Positions 1 through 6,219 of a stretch of DNA of 11,476 nucleotides are shown piece by piece. The DNA is from Enterovirga sp. (GTDB lineage Bacteria > Pseudomonadota > Alphaproteobacteria > Rhizobiales > Beijerinckiaceae). Every line of letters starts with the position of its first letter. Position 1 is the stretch's first letter. The position numbers and the translations under genes are program-made. The notes below the pieces were generated by a model, which saw only the letters and a program-made list of their open reading frames with translations, searched no databases and was not told the origin of the DNA. The stretch lies in the NCBI GenBank assembly GCA_028290385.1, contig JAQGJZ010000007.1, positions 1-11,476 of the forward strand. Direction: 5' to 3'.

Positions 1-317
1 TTACGGCCGGTCAGCGCCCCCCACCGGATGCAGAACACGTCCCACTCGGCGTCTGCGGGGGAGTTGTAGACCCGGTTCGGGAACGTTTCGATCCGTGCGC
101 CGCGCTTCTCGGAAAGGCGCCCGAGCATCCAGCGTTTGCCGGGATCGAGTGTGATCAGCACATAGCGGCCGGCTACGCCTTCCCACCGCATTCTGTGCAG
201 GACTTTCTGCAGCTCCTCGCTGTGCGGGCCGCGCGGATTGCGGCGGAATTCCTCGACGAGGTCCATCCTGGTCCCGTCGACGGGATAATGCGCGGCCTTA
301 GGATCGTTAAACAGCAT
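1..317 (-). CDS. Hypothetical protein, 3' end beyond the window edge
   Basis: This frame is open from an ATG at 317 down to base 1 with no stop, so at least 105 residues are present and the C-terminus is missing. It begins MLFNDPKAAHYPVDG and continues through a charged, probably soluble stretch with a GRYVLITLDPGKRWMLGRL segment near residues 53-71 and a Trp-rich end (AEWDVFCIRWGAL). I see no signal peptide or membrane segment. Third codon positions are strongly G/C, which supports real coding. An in-frame TGA lies nine codons upstream, limiting the start to ATG 317, or to an internal Met18. A GAGAAGG stretch 14 bases upstream is a distant, weak ribosome site. It is divergent from the ABC transporter operon across about 230 bases. 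I do not recognise the family and assign no function. A different minus frame ending at base 1 is a shadow of this gene. Confidence 0.6.
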   Translation of the reverse strand, partial: MLFNDPKAAHYPVDGTRMDLVEEFRRNPRGPHSEELQKVLHRMRWEGVAGRYVLITLDPGKRWMLGRLSEKRGARIETFPNRVYNSPADAEWDVFCIRWGALTGR

Positions 318-338
318 GCGAGCGACCGCCGCCTTCTC

Positions 339-353
339 GGTTCATGATATACC
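339..353. promoter_or_regulatory. AT-rich imperfect palindrome, possible operator
   Basis: The 15 bases GGTTCATGATATACC are symmetric around 346 at the AT-G-AT core and at the outer GGT/ACC arms. They lie 22-36 bases upstream of the minus-strand start at 317, where a -10 region or operator would be expected. The ATGATATA core is shared with the elements near 468 and 6192. A regulatory role is inferred from position and similarity; the match is weaker than at the other two sites. Confidence 0.3.
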
Positions 354-445
354 AGGAGCAGGCCGTATCGCCCCGTCGTTACAAGTGGGGAGCGCCTGGG
401 GGGCTGCTCTCGCGATTCAGTGCACCGCCCGAAACTGCGTCGGAG

Positions 446-475
446 CTGACATCGACATCCTCTATATCATATGCC
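446..475 (+). promoter_or_regulatory. Candidate promoter/operator for the transporter operon
   Basis: A perfect odd palindrome ATAT-C-ATAT (464-472) stands in otherwise GC-rich sequence about 77 bases upstream of the first permease gene. CTGACA at 446-451 resembles a -35 hexamer. The possible -10 words downstream (ATATGC or TATGCC at 17-18 base spacing) are poor matches, so the promoter itself is uncertain. On the opposite strand the palindrome reads ATATGATAT, the same core as the 13-base palindrome before the oxidoreductase gene at 6186-6198. This would suit a common regulator. FadR-type GntR repressors often bind short AT-centred palindromes, but the regulator identity is inference. Confidence 0.4.
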
Positions 476-505
476 AATTCCGGTCCCAAGAGGCGCCCCG
501 TAGCT

Positions 506-531
506 GACTGGGGGCTGATTTCGGACCAGTC
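506..531 (+). promoter_or_regulatory. Leader inverted repeat before the transporter operon
   Basis: GACTGG at 506-511 and CCAGTC at 526-531 are perfect inverted repeats separated by 14 bases. They could form a six-base-pair stem in the mRNA leader. The stem ends four bases before the AGGAA ribosome-binding site (536-540) of the first permease gene. No U-run follows, so it is not an obvious terminator. It may tune translation or be chance. Confidence 0.25.
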
Positions 532-548
532 GTTCAGGAAATCCCGTG

Positions 549-1490
549 ATGCTGGCTTACACCGCACGCCGGGCACTCGCCACGATCCCCGTCATGGGGC
601 TCGTCGCGCTGTTCGTATTCAGTCTCCTGTACCTCGCGCCCGGAGACCCGGCCGCGGTGATGGCGGGCGACCAGGCGACCGCGGCCGACGTGGAGCGCAT
701 CCGGGCCACCCTCGGGCTCGACCGGCCGTTCCTTGTGCGGTTCGGGGAATGGCTCTGGAACGTCCTTCACGGCGATCTCGGGCGCTCGATCTTCACCGAC
801 ATGCCCGTCACCGACCTCATCGGTCAGCGCGTCGGTCCGACCCTCTCGCTCATGGTGCTGACGCTAATCCTCTCAATCGCGATCGCGGTGCCGCTCGGCG
901 TTGTAGCCGCCTGGCGCAAGGGCGAGTTCATCGACCGCTTCGTCATGTTCTTCGCGGTGCTCGGTTTTTCCCTGCCCGTCTTCGTGGTGGGCTACCTCTT
1001 GGCCTATGTTTTCGCCCTCAAGCTCGAGTGGTTTCCTGTCCAGGGCTATTCTCCGCCCCAGAACGGGTTCTGGCAGTTCTTGCGCGGCCTGATCCTGCCC
1101 TCATTTGCGCTTGGGCTCGTCTACATCGCGCTGATCGCCCGCATCACGCGCGCGACGATGCTCGAGGTGATCTCGCAAGACTACATCCGGACCGCCCGGG
1201 CAAAGGGTCTCGGGCCGACCTCCATCCTGTTCCTGCATGCGCTGAAGAATGCGTCGCTTCCGATCGTTACGGTAATCGGCATCGGGGTTGGCCTGCTCAT
1301 CGGCGGCGCGGTCGTGACGGAGAGCGTTTTCGCGATCCCCGGCCTTGGCCGCTTGACCGTGGATGCGATCCTGCGGCGCGATTACCCGATCATCCAGGGT
1401 GTGGTGCTGCTGTTCAGCTTCTCCTACGTTCTGATCAATCTGATGGTCGACCTGCTCTACTCTCTTCTTGACCCGAGGATCAGGTATTGA
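549..1490 (+). CDS. ABC transporter permease, DppB/OppB type
   Basis: This inner-membrane permease is one of the two channel subunits of an oligopeptide/dipeptide/nickel-class importer. The 313-residue protein is close to the usual family length. It has a first membrane helix at about residues 9-30, the LAPGDPA segment typical of this family after it, a periplasmic region, and further helices to a total of about six. The cytoplasmic EAA loop is visible as DYIRTARAKG at residues 211-220, where the ATPases dock. The C-terminus LLDPRIRY is characteristic of the subfamily. ATG 549 is preferred because AGGAA (536-540) lies eight bases upstream; GTG 546 is the alternative and adds one residue. It is the first gene of a four-gene operon, and its TGA overlaps the TTG start of the next gene. 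The transported substrate cannot be read from the permease. Confidence 0.93.
   Translation: MLAYTARRALATIPVMGLVALFVFSLLYLAPGDPAAVMAGDQATAADVERIRATLGLDRPFLVRFGEWLWNVLHGDLGRSIFTDMPVTDLIGQRVGPTLSLMVLTLILSIAIAVPLGVVAAWRKGEFIDRFVMFFAVLGFSLPVFVVGYLLAYVFALKLEWFPVQGYSPPQNGFWQFLRGLILPSFALGLVYIALIARITRATMLEVISQDYIRTARAKGLGPTSILFLHALKNASLPIVTVIGIGVGLLIGGAVVTESVFAIPGLGRLTVDAILRRDYPIIQGVVLLFSFSYVLINLMVDLLYSLLDPRIRY
1475..1484 (+). promoter_or_regulatory. Ribosome-binding site supporting a TTG start
   Basis: GAGG at 1475-1478 is eight bases before TTG 1487, and a second AGG (1482-1484) follows it. This purine-rich stretch inside the end of the first permease gene supports the rare TTG initiation codon of the second permease, which overlaps the preceding stop as TTGA. 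Confidence 0.55.
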
Positions 1491-2410
1491 GCACGGTCGA
1501 GCATTCCGAGGCTGATCGGGGCGCCTGCTTCGCGGCAGCCCCACAATTGCCAGACGTCCATCCGCCGCAGCGCATCCGCGGGCGCTTCGCGAGTTTCGCT
1601 TTCCAGCACCCGACCATCGTGGTCGGGGCGGTCCTCCTCGTTCTCGTCATGGGCTGTGCAGCCTTTGCGCCCTTGCTCGGCACCGTCGACCCCGGAGCCG
1701 TCTCCCCGGCCCGTCGGACCAGGGTGCCCTCGGAGGCCTACTGGTTCGGCACGGATATGCTCGGTCGGGACGTCTATTCGCGCGTGCTCTATGGCGCGCG
1801 GGTGTCGCTCATCGTCGGGCTGTCGGTCGCGATCCTCTCGTCCGTGATCGGCGTCTTCATCGGCCTTGTTGCGGGCTTTGTTCGCCCGCTTGACGCGATC
1901 ATCATGCGGGCGACGGACGCGATGATGTCGATTCCGTCCATCCTGCTCGCGATCGCCCTGATGGCGCTGAGCCGCGGCTCGGTCCAGAACGTGATCCTGG
2001 CGATCACGGTGGCCGAGATCCCGCGGGTCACGCGTCTCGTCCGCGGCGTCGTGCTATCATTGCGCGAGCAGCCCTATGTAGAGGCTGCGGTCGCGGCGGG
2101 TGCCCGGACTCCCAAGATCATCCGGCAATGCATCCTGCCGAACACCCTCGCGCCCATCACCGTCCAGGCAACCTATATCTGCGCGTCGGCCATGATCACG
2201 GAAGCGATCCTGTCGTTCATCGGCGCGGGGACGCCGACGAGCATCCCGAGCTGGGGCAACATCATGGCGGAGGGGAGGGCGATCTGGCAGGTCAAGCCCT
2301 ATATCGTATTCTTTCCTGCCGTGTTCCTGTCCATCACTGTACTCGCCGTCAACCTTCTCGGTGACGGTTTGCGCGATGCCCTAGACCCGCGTTCTGCCAA
2401 GAGGATTTAG
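1487..2410 (+). CDS. ABC transporter permease, DppC/OppC type
   Basis: This is the second membrane channel subunit of the peptide-class importer, partner of the permease just upstream. It is 307 residues. A hydrophilic N-terminus of about 42 residues precedes the first helix (about 43-65). The [20 protein letters not shown] segment (about residues 86-105) is a hallmark of DppC/OppC proteins, and the EAA loop is at residues 199-205 (EAAVAAG). The tail [12 protein letters not shown] is also typical. The start is TTG 1487 in a 3-base overlap with the upstream stop, with GAGG upstream at good spacing. No better ATG precedes the conserved region, so translation is probably coupled. The N-terminal extension is somewhat long and rich in Pro and charged residues, so a later start cannot be fully excluded. 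Confidence 0.92.
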   Translation: MSTVEHSEADRGACFAAAPQLPDVHPPQRIRGRFASFAFQHPTIVVGAVLLVLVMGCAAFAPLLGTVDPGAVSPARRTRVPSEAYWFGTDMLGRDVYSRVLYGARVSLIVGLSVAILSSVIGVFIGLVAGFVRPLDAIIMRATDAMMSIPSILLAIALMALSRGSVQNVILAITVAEIPRVTRLVRGVVLSLREQPYVEAAVAAGARTPKIIRQCILPNTLAPITVQATYICASAMITEAILSFIGAGTPTSIPSWGNIMAEGRAIWQVKPYIVFFPAVFLSITVLAVNLLGDGLRDALDPRSAKRI

Positions 2411-2412
2411 CC

Positions 2413-3402
2413 GTGGCGCTGCTTGAGGTTGACCGGCTTCAGACGCATTTCGCGGCTCCCGGCGGTGTGGTCCGCGCGGTGGAAGGGCTGAGCTTCTCGA
2501 TCGAGAAGGGCGAGACGGTCGCCATCGTCGGCGAGTCCGGCTGCGGGAAATCGGTCACCTCCATGTCGATCCTGCGGCTCCTGCCCGAACCGCCGGCCCG
2601 CATGGCCGGTGCGATCCGGTTCGAGGGGCGGAACCTGCTCGAGTTGTCGGAGCCCGAGATGCGAAAGCTGCGCGGCAACGAGATCAGCATGATCTTTCAG
2701 GAGCCGATGACGAGCCTCAATCCGGTGCTGACCATAGGCAACCAGATCGCCGAAACGATCAGGCTGCATCAGGGCTTGGGCCGTGGCGCCGCAATGGAGC
2801 GGGCGATCGAGATGCTGAAGCTTGTCGGTATTCCGGCGCCGGAGCGGCGCGTAGGCGAATATCCGCATCAGCTTTCGGGCGGCATGAGGCAGCGCGTGAT
2901 GATAGCCATCGCGCTCGCCTGTAACCCGAAGCTTCTGATTGCCGACGAGCCCACGACAGCGCTCGATGTCACCATCCAGGCGCAGATCCTGGATTTGATT
3001 CGCCGCCTAAAAACCGAGATGGGATCGGCCGTGATGCTGATCACGCATGACCTAGGCGTCGTCGCCGAGGTCGCCGACCGCGTGATCGTCCTGTATGCCG
3101 GTCGGAAGGTGGAGGAGGGCTCGGTCGAGGCCATCTTCGCCGAGCCGAAGCACCCCTATACGCGGGGCCTGCTCGGGGCGATGCCGAGACTCGGATCCTC
3201 GCTGGATGAGAATCGGCCGGAGAAGCTCGCCGAAATTCCCGGCCTAGTTCCCTCGATGCGACAGCGGATCATTGGCTGCGCCTTTGCAGGCCGTTGTCCC
3301 CGTGCGACCTCCATTTGCCTGGAGATCGAGCCCGCCGTCGAGGCGAAAGCGCCCGCTCACTTCGCGGCGTGCCATCACGCCGAACGCCGGATCGCAGCAT
3401 GA
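2413..3402 (+). CDS. ABC transporter ATP-binding protein, DppD/OppD type
   Basis: This is one of two cytoplasmic ATPases that power the importer. In the 329-residue protein the Walker A loop is GESGCGKS (residues 40-47), the Q-loop is within [12 protein letters not shown], the signature is LSGGMRQR (154-161), Walker B is LLIADEPT (174-181) and the switch histidine is His212. The C-terminal oligopeptide/dipeptide extension follows ([12 protein letters not shown], then [11 protein letters not shown]). Its clustered cysteines match the conserved Cys motif of the DppD/DppF family, which binds an iron-sulfur cluster in some characterised members. The GTG start at 2413 lies six bases after GAGGAT and two bases after the permease stop. 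All catalytic motifs look intact. The gene ends in an ATGA overlap with the second ATPase. Confidence 0.95.
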   Translation: MALLEVDRLQTHFAAPGGVVRAVEGLSFSIEKGETVAIVGESGCGKSVTSMSILRLLPEPPARMAGAIRFEGRNLLELSEPEMRKLRGNEISMIFQEPMTSLNPVLTIGNQIAETIRLHQGLGRGAAMERAIEMLKLVGIPAPERRVGEYPHQLSGGMRQRVMIAIALACNPKLLIADEPTTALDVTIQAQILDLIRRLKTEMGSAVMLITHDLGVVAEVADRVIVLYAGRKVEEGSVEAIFAEPKHPYTRGLLGAMPRLGSSLDENRPEKLAEIPGLVPSMRQRIIGCAFAGRCPRATSICLEIEPAVEAKAPAHFAACHHAERRIAA

Positions 3403-4385
3403 GCACGCCTACGCCTCTGCTCCAGGTCGAGGACCTGAAGAAGCATTTTGCCGTGCCGTCCGGCCCATTCCGGCCGCGCAACTGGCTGCGCGCCGTCGAC
3501 GGTGTCAGCTTCGACATCGCGCGCGGCGAGACCCTCTCGCTCGTTGGCGAAAGCGGATGCGGCAAGTCCACCGTCGGACGGACGATTCTGCGGCTCCTGC
3601 CGCCGACCAGCGGCCGCCTGACCCTGGACGGGCAGCGGATTGACACTCTGCCGCAGAGCCAGATGCGCCTGCTCCGCAAACGGATGCAGGTGGTCTTCCA
3701 GGATCCGTTCTCCAGCCTCAATCCGCGTATGACGGTGCGGGGCATCCTGGCCGATCCCATGATCAATTTCGGGCTCGTCCGCAGTCGCGCCGAGATTGAT
3801 GCGCGCGTCGCCACCCTTCTCGACAAGGTGCGGCTGCCGGCCGACGCGGCGCGACGTTATCCGCATGAGTTTTCCGGCGGGCAGCGACAGCGCATTTCGA
3901 TCGCGCGCGCGCTCGCACCGGGGGCAGACCTGATCGTCTGCGACGAGGCCGTCTCGGCGCTCGATGTCTCGGTCAAGGCACAGATCGTGAATCTGCTGTC
4001 GGACTTGCAGGCCGAGCTCGGTCTCGCGCTGCTCTTCATCAGCCACGATCTGGCGATCGTCGAGCATATGACCCATCGCGTCGCGGTCATGTATCTCGGC
4101 AAGATCGTGGAGATCGCCGACCGGAGGACACTCTTTTCGCGCCCGCGCCATCCCTATACGCGGGCCTTGCTGTCGGCCGTGCCAGTGCCGGACCCGAAGG
4201 CGAAGCGCCAGCGCATCGTGCTGACGGGCGACGTTCCGAGCCCGCTCAACCCGCCTTCGGGCTGCGCGTTTCACACGCGCTGCCCCTACGCTTTCGACCG
4301 ATGCCGCGTAGAGGGACCCGCGCTGCGGCCGCGCGCCTCTGGCCAACTCGCGGCCTGCCATCTCGACGATTTGCCGCCGGTCTGA
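3399..4385 (+). CDS. ABC transporter ATP-binding protein, DppF/OppF type
   Basis: This second ATPase would pair with the DppD-type subunit to form the nucleotide-binding heterodimer. It is 328 residues from ATG 3399. Walker A is GESGCGKS (50-57), the Q-loop is in [12 protein letters not shown], the signature is FSGGQRQRI (158-166), Walker B is [12 protein letters not shown] (from 178) and the switch histidine is His216. The tail carries [12 protein letters not shown] and [15 protein letters not shown], the usual cysteine-bearing C-terminal domain. The frame stays open upstream to 3294. ATG 3399 is chosen because it starts the conserved domain and overlaps the previous stop as ATGA. The extra 35 residues would lie wholly inside the preceding gene and show no family similarity. 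It is the last gene of the operon and faces the solute-binding protein gene tail to tail. Confidence 0.95.
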   Translation: MSTPTPLLQVEDLKKHFAVPSGPFRPRNWLRAVDGVSFDIARGETLSLVGESGCGKSTVGRTILRLLPPTSGRLTLDGQRIDTLPQSQMRLLRKRMQVVFQDPFSSLNPRMTVRGILADPMINFGLVRSRAEIDARVATLLDKVRLPADAARRYPHEFSGGQRQRISIARALAPGADLIVCDEAVSALDVSVKAQIVNLLSDLQAELGLALLFISHDLAIVEHMTHRVAVMYLGKIVEIADRRTLFSRPRHPYTRALLSAVPVPDPKAKRQRIVLTGDVPSPLNPPSGCAFHTRCPYAFDRCRVEGPALRPRASGQLAACHLDDLPPV

Positions 4386-4404
4386 TCCGGCGGCGCTTCT
4401 GAGG

Positions 4405-4439
4405 CGCTTCGGCCCCGGGGAGGGAACCCGACCGAAGGC
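4405..4439. terminator. Possible bidirectional terminator between convergent genes
   Basis: CTTCGG (4407-4412) and CCGAAG (4432-4437) form a perfect six-base inverted repeat. The 19-base loop contains a CCCCGGGG palindrome. It lies in the 54-base gap between the stops of the ATPase gene (plus) and the solute-binding protein gene (minus), where a shared terminator is expected. No T-tract follows on either strand, so this is a weak or Rho-assisted candidate. Confidence 0.3.
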
Positions 4440-6035
4440 TCAGGCCTTCCGCACGCCGTAAAAGAGGGGCAGGCCCCTCATCATGCCCTGCAGCGACTTC
4501 CGGTACGCGGTCGGCTGATAGAAGACGCCGAGCGGGATGTAGGGCACGTCCTGGAAGGCCTGCACTTGTAGGTCGCGGCAGATGCGCTTCTGCTCGTCCT
4601 CGCTCGTCGCATCGAGCCAAGCGTTGCGCATCTCCTCGATCTTCGGGCTGTCGGGCCAGCCGAACAGGGCCTTGCGCCCGCTGCCGCGCAGATAGGTGTG
4701 CGCGGCGGGGTTCATCGTGCCGAACCCGGACGTGTAGTTTGCGTGGACGCTCCAGCCACCTTCGGCCAGCGGCTTGTTCGAGATCAGGCGCTGGAAGGTG
4801 GTACCCCAGTCCATCGTCTGAAGGTCCAAATTGATGCCGCACTGCTGGAGGGCATCCGCGGCGACCTGGTTCAGCGGATTGACGATCGAGTGATCGGCCG
4901 CGGTCATCATGACCACGCGCTCGCCCTTGTAGCCAGCATCGGCCAGCGCCTTCTTAACCTTGGCGTAGTCGGGCTTCGCGCTGAAGGCCTCCATCCCGAC
5001 ATCGGTCGCCATGGGCGATTTCGGGTGGAAGAAGCCGCACCGGTCGTTCCACATCGCCGGATCGTCACCGCCGGTGGCGAACATGAAGTCGCGCTGGTTG
5101 ATCGCGCCGATCAGGGCGCGCCGGATGGCCGGATTGTCGAAGGGCGGCTGCAGGTGGTTAAAGCGCAGCACGCATGGCATGCCGGACGGGTCCTGGATCT
5201 CGATCGTCAGGTCCTTGTGCTTCTTCAAGAGCGGGATCAGGTCGGCCGTGGGGAACTCCCACCAGTCGATCTCACCCTGCTGCAGCGCCGCGGACGCGGT
5301 CGACGGGTCCGGCAGGGTATGCCACTCGACGCGATCGAAATTGGCCACCTTGCCGCCCGCCATGAAGCTGGCCGGAGCGCCCGGTCGTGGCACGTAGCCG
5401 GCGAACTTCTCGTACACGGCGAGGGCGCCGGGAACCCGCTCTGACGCCTTGAACCGGAACGGCCCGCTGCCGATCATTTCGGTGATCTGCTTGGTGCCCT
5501 CCGTATTGGCGAGGCGCTCCGGCATGATCGCCGCGACGCTCGAGCCGGGCTTCCCGAGAACTTCCGGCAGGATGGGAAAGGGGTGCTTGAGCCGGATCTG
5601 GACGACCTTGTCCGCGACGGCCGAGATCTCGTCCACCCGGTCCATGAGGGAGATCGCGTAGGCGTCCCGGCTGCCCCAGCGCTTGAGGCTGGCAACTACG
5701 TCGCGGGCAAGCACTGGCTCGTTATCGTGGAAACGGAGGCCCTCACGCAGGCTCAGCCTCCAGGTCTTGCCGTCGTTCTCGACGTTGTGCCCTTCCACCA
5801 TCTGCGGCTGGGCCTTGAGGTTCTCGTCTACGCCGTAGAGCGTGTCGAAGACCATCAGCGCGTGGTTCCGCGTGACAAAGGCCGTTGTGTAGATCGGGTC
5901 GAGCACCGCGAGGTCGGCGTGGGGCGCGAACTTGAGCACGCGCGCGCCCTGGGCGCGAACAGCTGGGGCCTGGAGGCCGACCACACCAGCCGCACCGATT
6001 GCGGCCGCGCCTGTCAAAAAGTCCCGGCGTTTCAT
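4440..6035 (-). CDS. ABC transporter substrate-binding protein, family 5 (peptide/nickel class)
   Basis: This periplasmic receptor would capture the ligand and deliver it to the importer encoded at 549-4385. The 531-residue length is normal for the SBP_bac_5 family. The N-terminus MKRRDFLTGAAAIGAAG has a twin-arginine-like motif (RRDFL), then a hydrophobic stretch and AVRA before a probable cleavage near residue 28. The mature region has the family pattern PHADLAVLDPIYTTAF near its start and the conserved IGSGPFRF segment in the middle. ATG 6035 is preferred because AGGGGGAG lies five bases upstream. The frame extends to about 6293, but that part crosses the promoter and shows no family features. 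It is transcribed toward its own permease operon and away from the catabolic operon, an unusual split. A promoter and an AT-rich palindrome lie directly upstream. The ligand is unknown. Confidence 0.93.
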   Translation of the reverse strand: MKRRDFLTGAAAIGAAGVVGLQAPAVRAQGARVLKFAPHADLAVLDPIYTTAFVTRNHALMVFDTLYGVDENLKAQPQMVEGHNVENDGKTWRLSLREGLRFHDNEPVLARDVVASLKRWGSRDAYAISLMDRVDEISAVADKVVQIRLKHPFPILPEVLGKPGSSVAAIMPERLANTEGTKQITEMIGSGPFRFKASERVPGALAVYEKFAGYVPRPGAPASFMAGGKVANFDRVEWHTLPDPSTASAALQQGEIDWWEFPTADLIPLLKKHKDLTIEIQDPSGMPCVLRFNHLQPPFDNPAIRRALIGAINQRDFMFATGGDDPAMWNDRCGFFHPKSPMATDVGMEAFSAKPDYAKVKKALADAGYKGERVVMMTAADHSIVNPLNQVAADALQQCGINLDLQTMDWGTTFQRLISNKPLAEGGWSVHANYTSGFGTMNPAAHTYLRGSGRKALFGWPDSPKIEEMRNAWLDATSEDEQKRICRDLQVQAFQDVPYIPLGVFYQPTAYRKSLQGMMRGLPLFYGVRKA

Positions 6036-6065
6036 TGCTGCTCCCCCTGAACCGTCCATCGAATT

Positions 6066-6100
6066 GATATATCGTAGAGAGCTGCGAAGCGCAGGGTCAA
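6066..6100 (-). promoter_or_regulatory. Sigma70-like promoter with overlapping operator for the binding-protein gene
   Basis: On the minus strand TTGACC (6100-6095) is followed, after an 18-base spacer, by TACGAT (6076-6071), giving a credible -35/-10 pair. Transcription would begin about 25-30 bases upstream of ATG 6035. The perfect palindrome GATATATC (6066-6073) overlaps the -10 region, where a bound repressor would block RNA polymerase. Its AT-rich sequence resembles the elements at 6186-6198 and 464-472. The spacer also holds the palindrome CTGCG-N3-CGCAG. Confidence 0.5.
6082..6094. repeat. Short inverted repeat in the promoter spacer
   Basis: CTGCG (6082-6086), AAG, then CGCAG (6090-6094) form a perfect 5-bp palindrome with a 3-base loop. 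It fits exactly between the proposed -35 and -10 of the solute-binding protein promoter, so it could be a second operator. It is short and may be chance in GC-rich DNA. Confidence 0.3.
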
Positions 6101-6135
6101 GCTGGCGCGTGGGCGTCTTCTGCCGAAGTTTATAC

Positions 6136-6150
6136 CTCCGCACGACGGAG
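6136..6150. repeat. Inverted repeat CTCCG-N5-CGGAG in the divergent region
   Basis: CTCCG (6136-6140) and CGGAG (6146-6150) are perfect inverted repeats with a five-base gap, mid-way between the two divergent genes. A further CCGGAG copy of the right arm follows at 6151-6156. The position would suit a dimeric activator or repressor site. No regulator gene is present in the window to support a specific family. Confidence 0.3.
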
Positions 6151-6185
6151 CCGGAGCTGGCAACAGGCCTTCCCTCCTCAGCCCG

Positions 6186-6198
6186 ATATATGATATAT
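6186..6198. promoter_or_regulatory. 13-bp AT-rich palindrome, probable operator of the catabolic operon
   Basis: ATATAT-G-ATATAT is symmetric apart from its central base and stands alone in GC-rich surroundings, 22-34 bases upstream of the GTG start of the oxidoreductase gene. It contains TATGAT (6189-6194), a good -10 hexamer match; no convincing -35 was found 17 bases upstream. A bound protein would cover the -10 and block or modulate the operon. Its ATATGATAT core recurs, on the other strand, at 464-472 before the transporter operon. Confidence 0.5.
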
Positions 6199-6210
6199 GA
6201 CATCAGTGAT

Positions 6211-6214
6211 GGAG
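6211..6214 (+). promoter_or_regulatory. Ribosome-binding site that fixes the oxidoreductase GTG start
   Basis: GGAG lies five bases before GTG 6220. The in-frame ATG at 6190 is inside the AT-rich palindrome and has no comparable purine stretch upstream, so GTG 6220 is the better start. Confidence 0.55.
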
Positions 6215-6219
6215 TTCCT

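Noticed and set aside
344..1471. Long plus-strand frame of 375 codons overlapping the first permease
   Set aside because: It is Arg/Pro/His-rich with no recognisable domain and is an out-of-frame shadow of the clear DppB-type gene.
3294..3398. Upstream extension of the second ATPase gene
   Set aside because: The extra 35 codons lie inside the preceding gene with no family similarity; the ATGA overlap start at 3399 begins the conserved domain.
3375..4361. Minus-strand 328-codon frame opposite the second ATPase
   Set aside because: It is a GC-rich antisense shadow of a gene with intact Walker and signature motifs.
5932..6219. Longer start for the oxidoreductase
   Set aside because: It overlaps the N-terminus of the minus-strand binding protein and the operator region. 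GTG 6220 has a ribosome site, and the family begins just after it.
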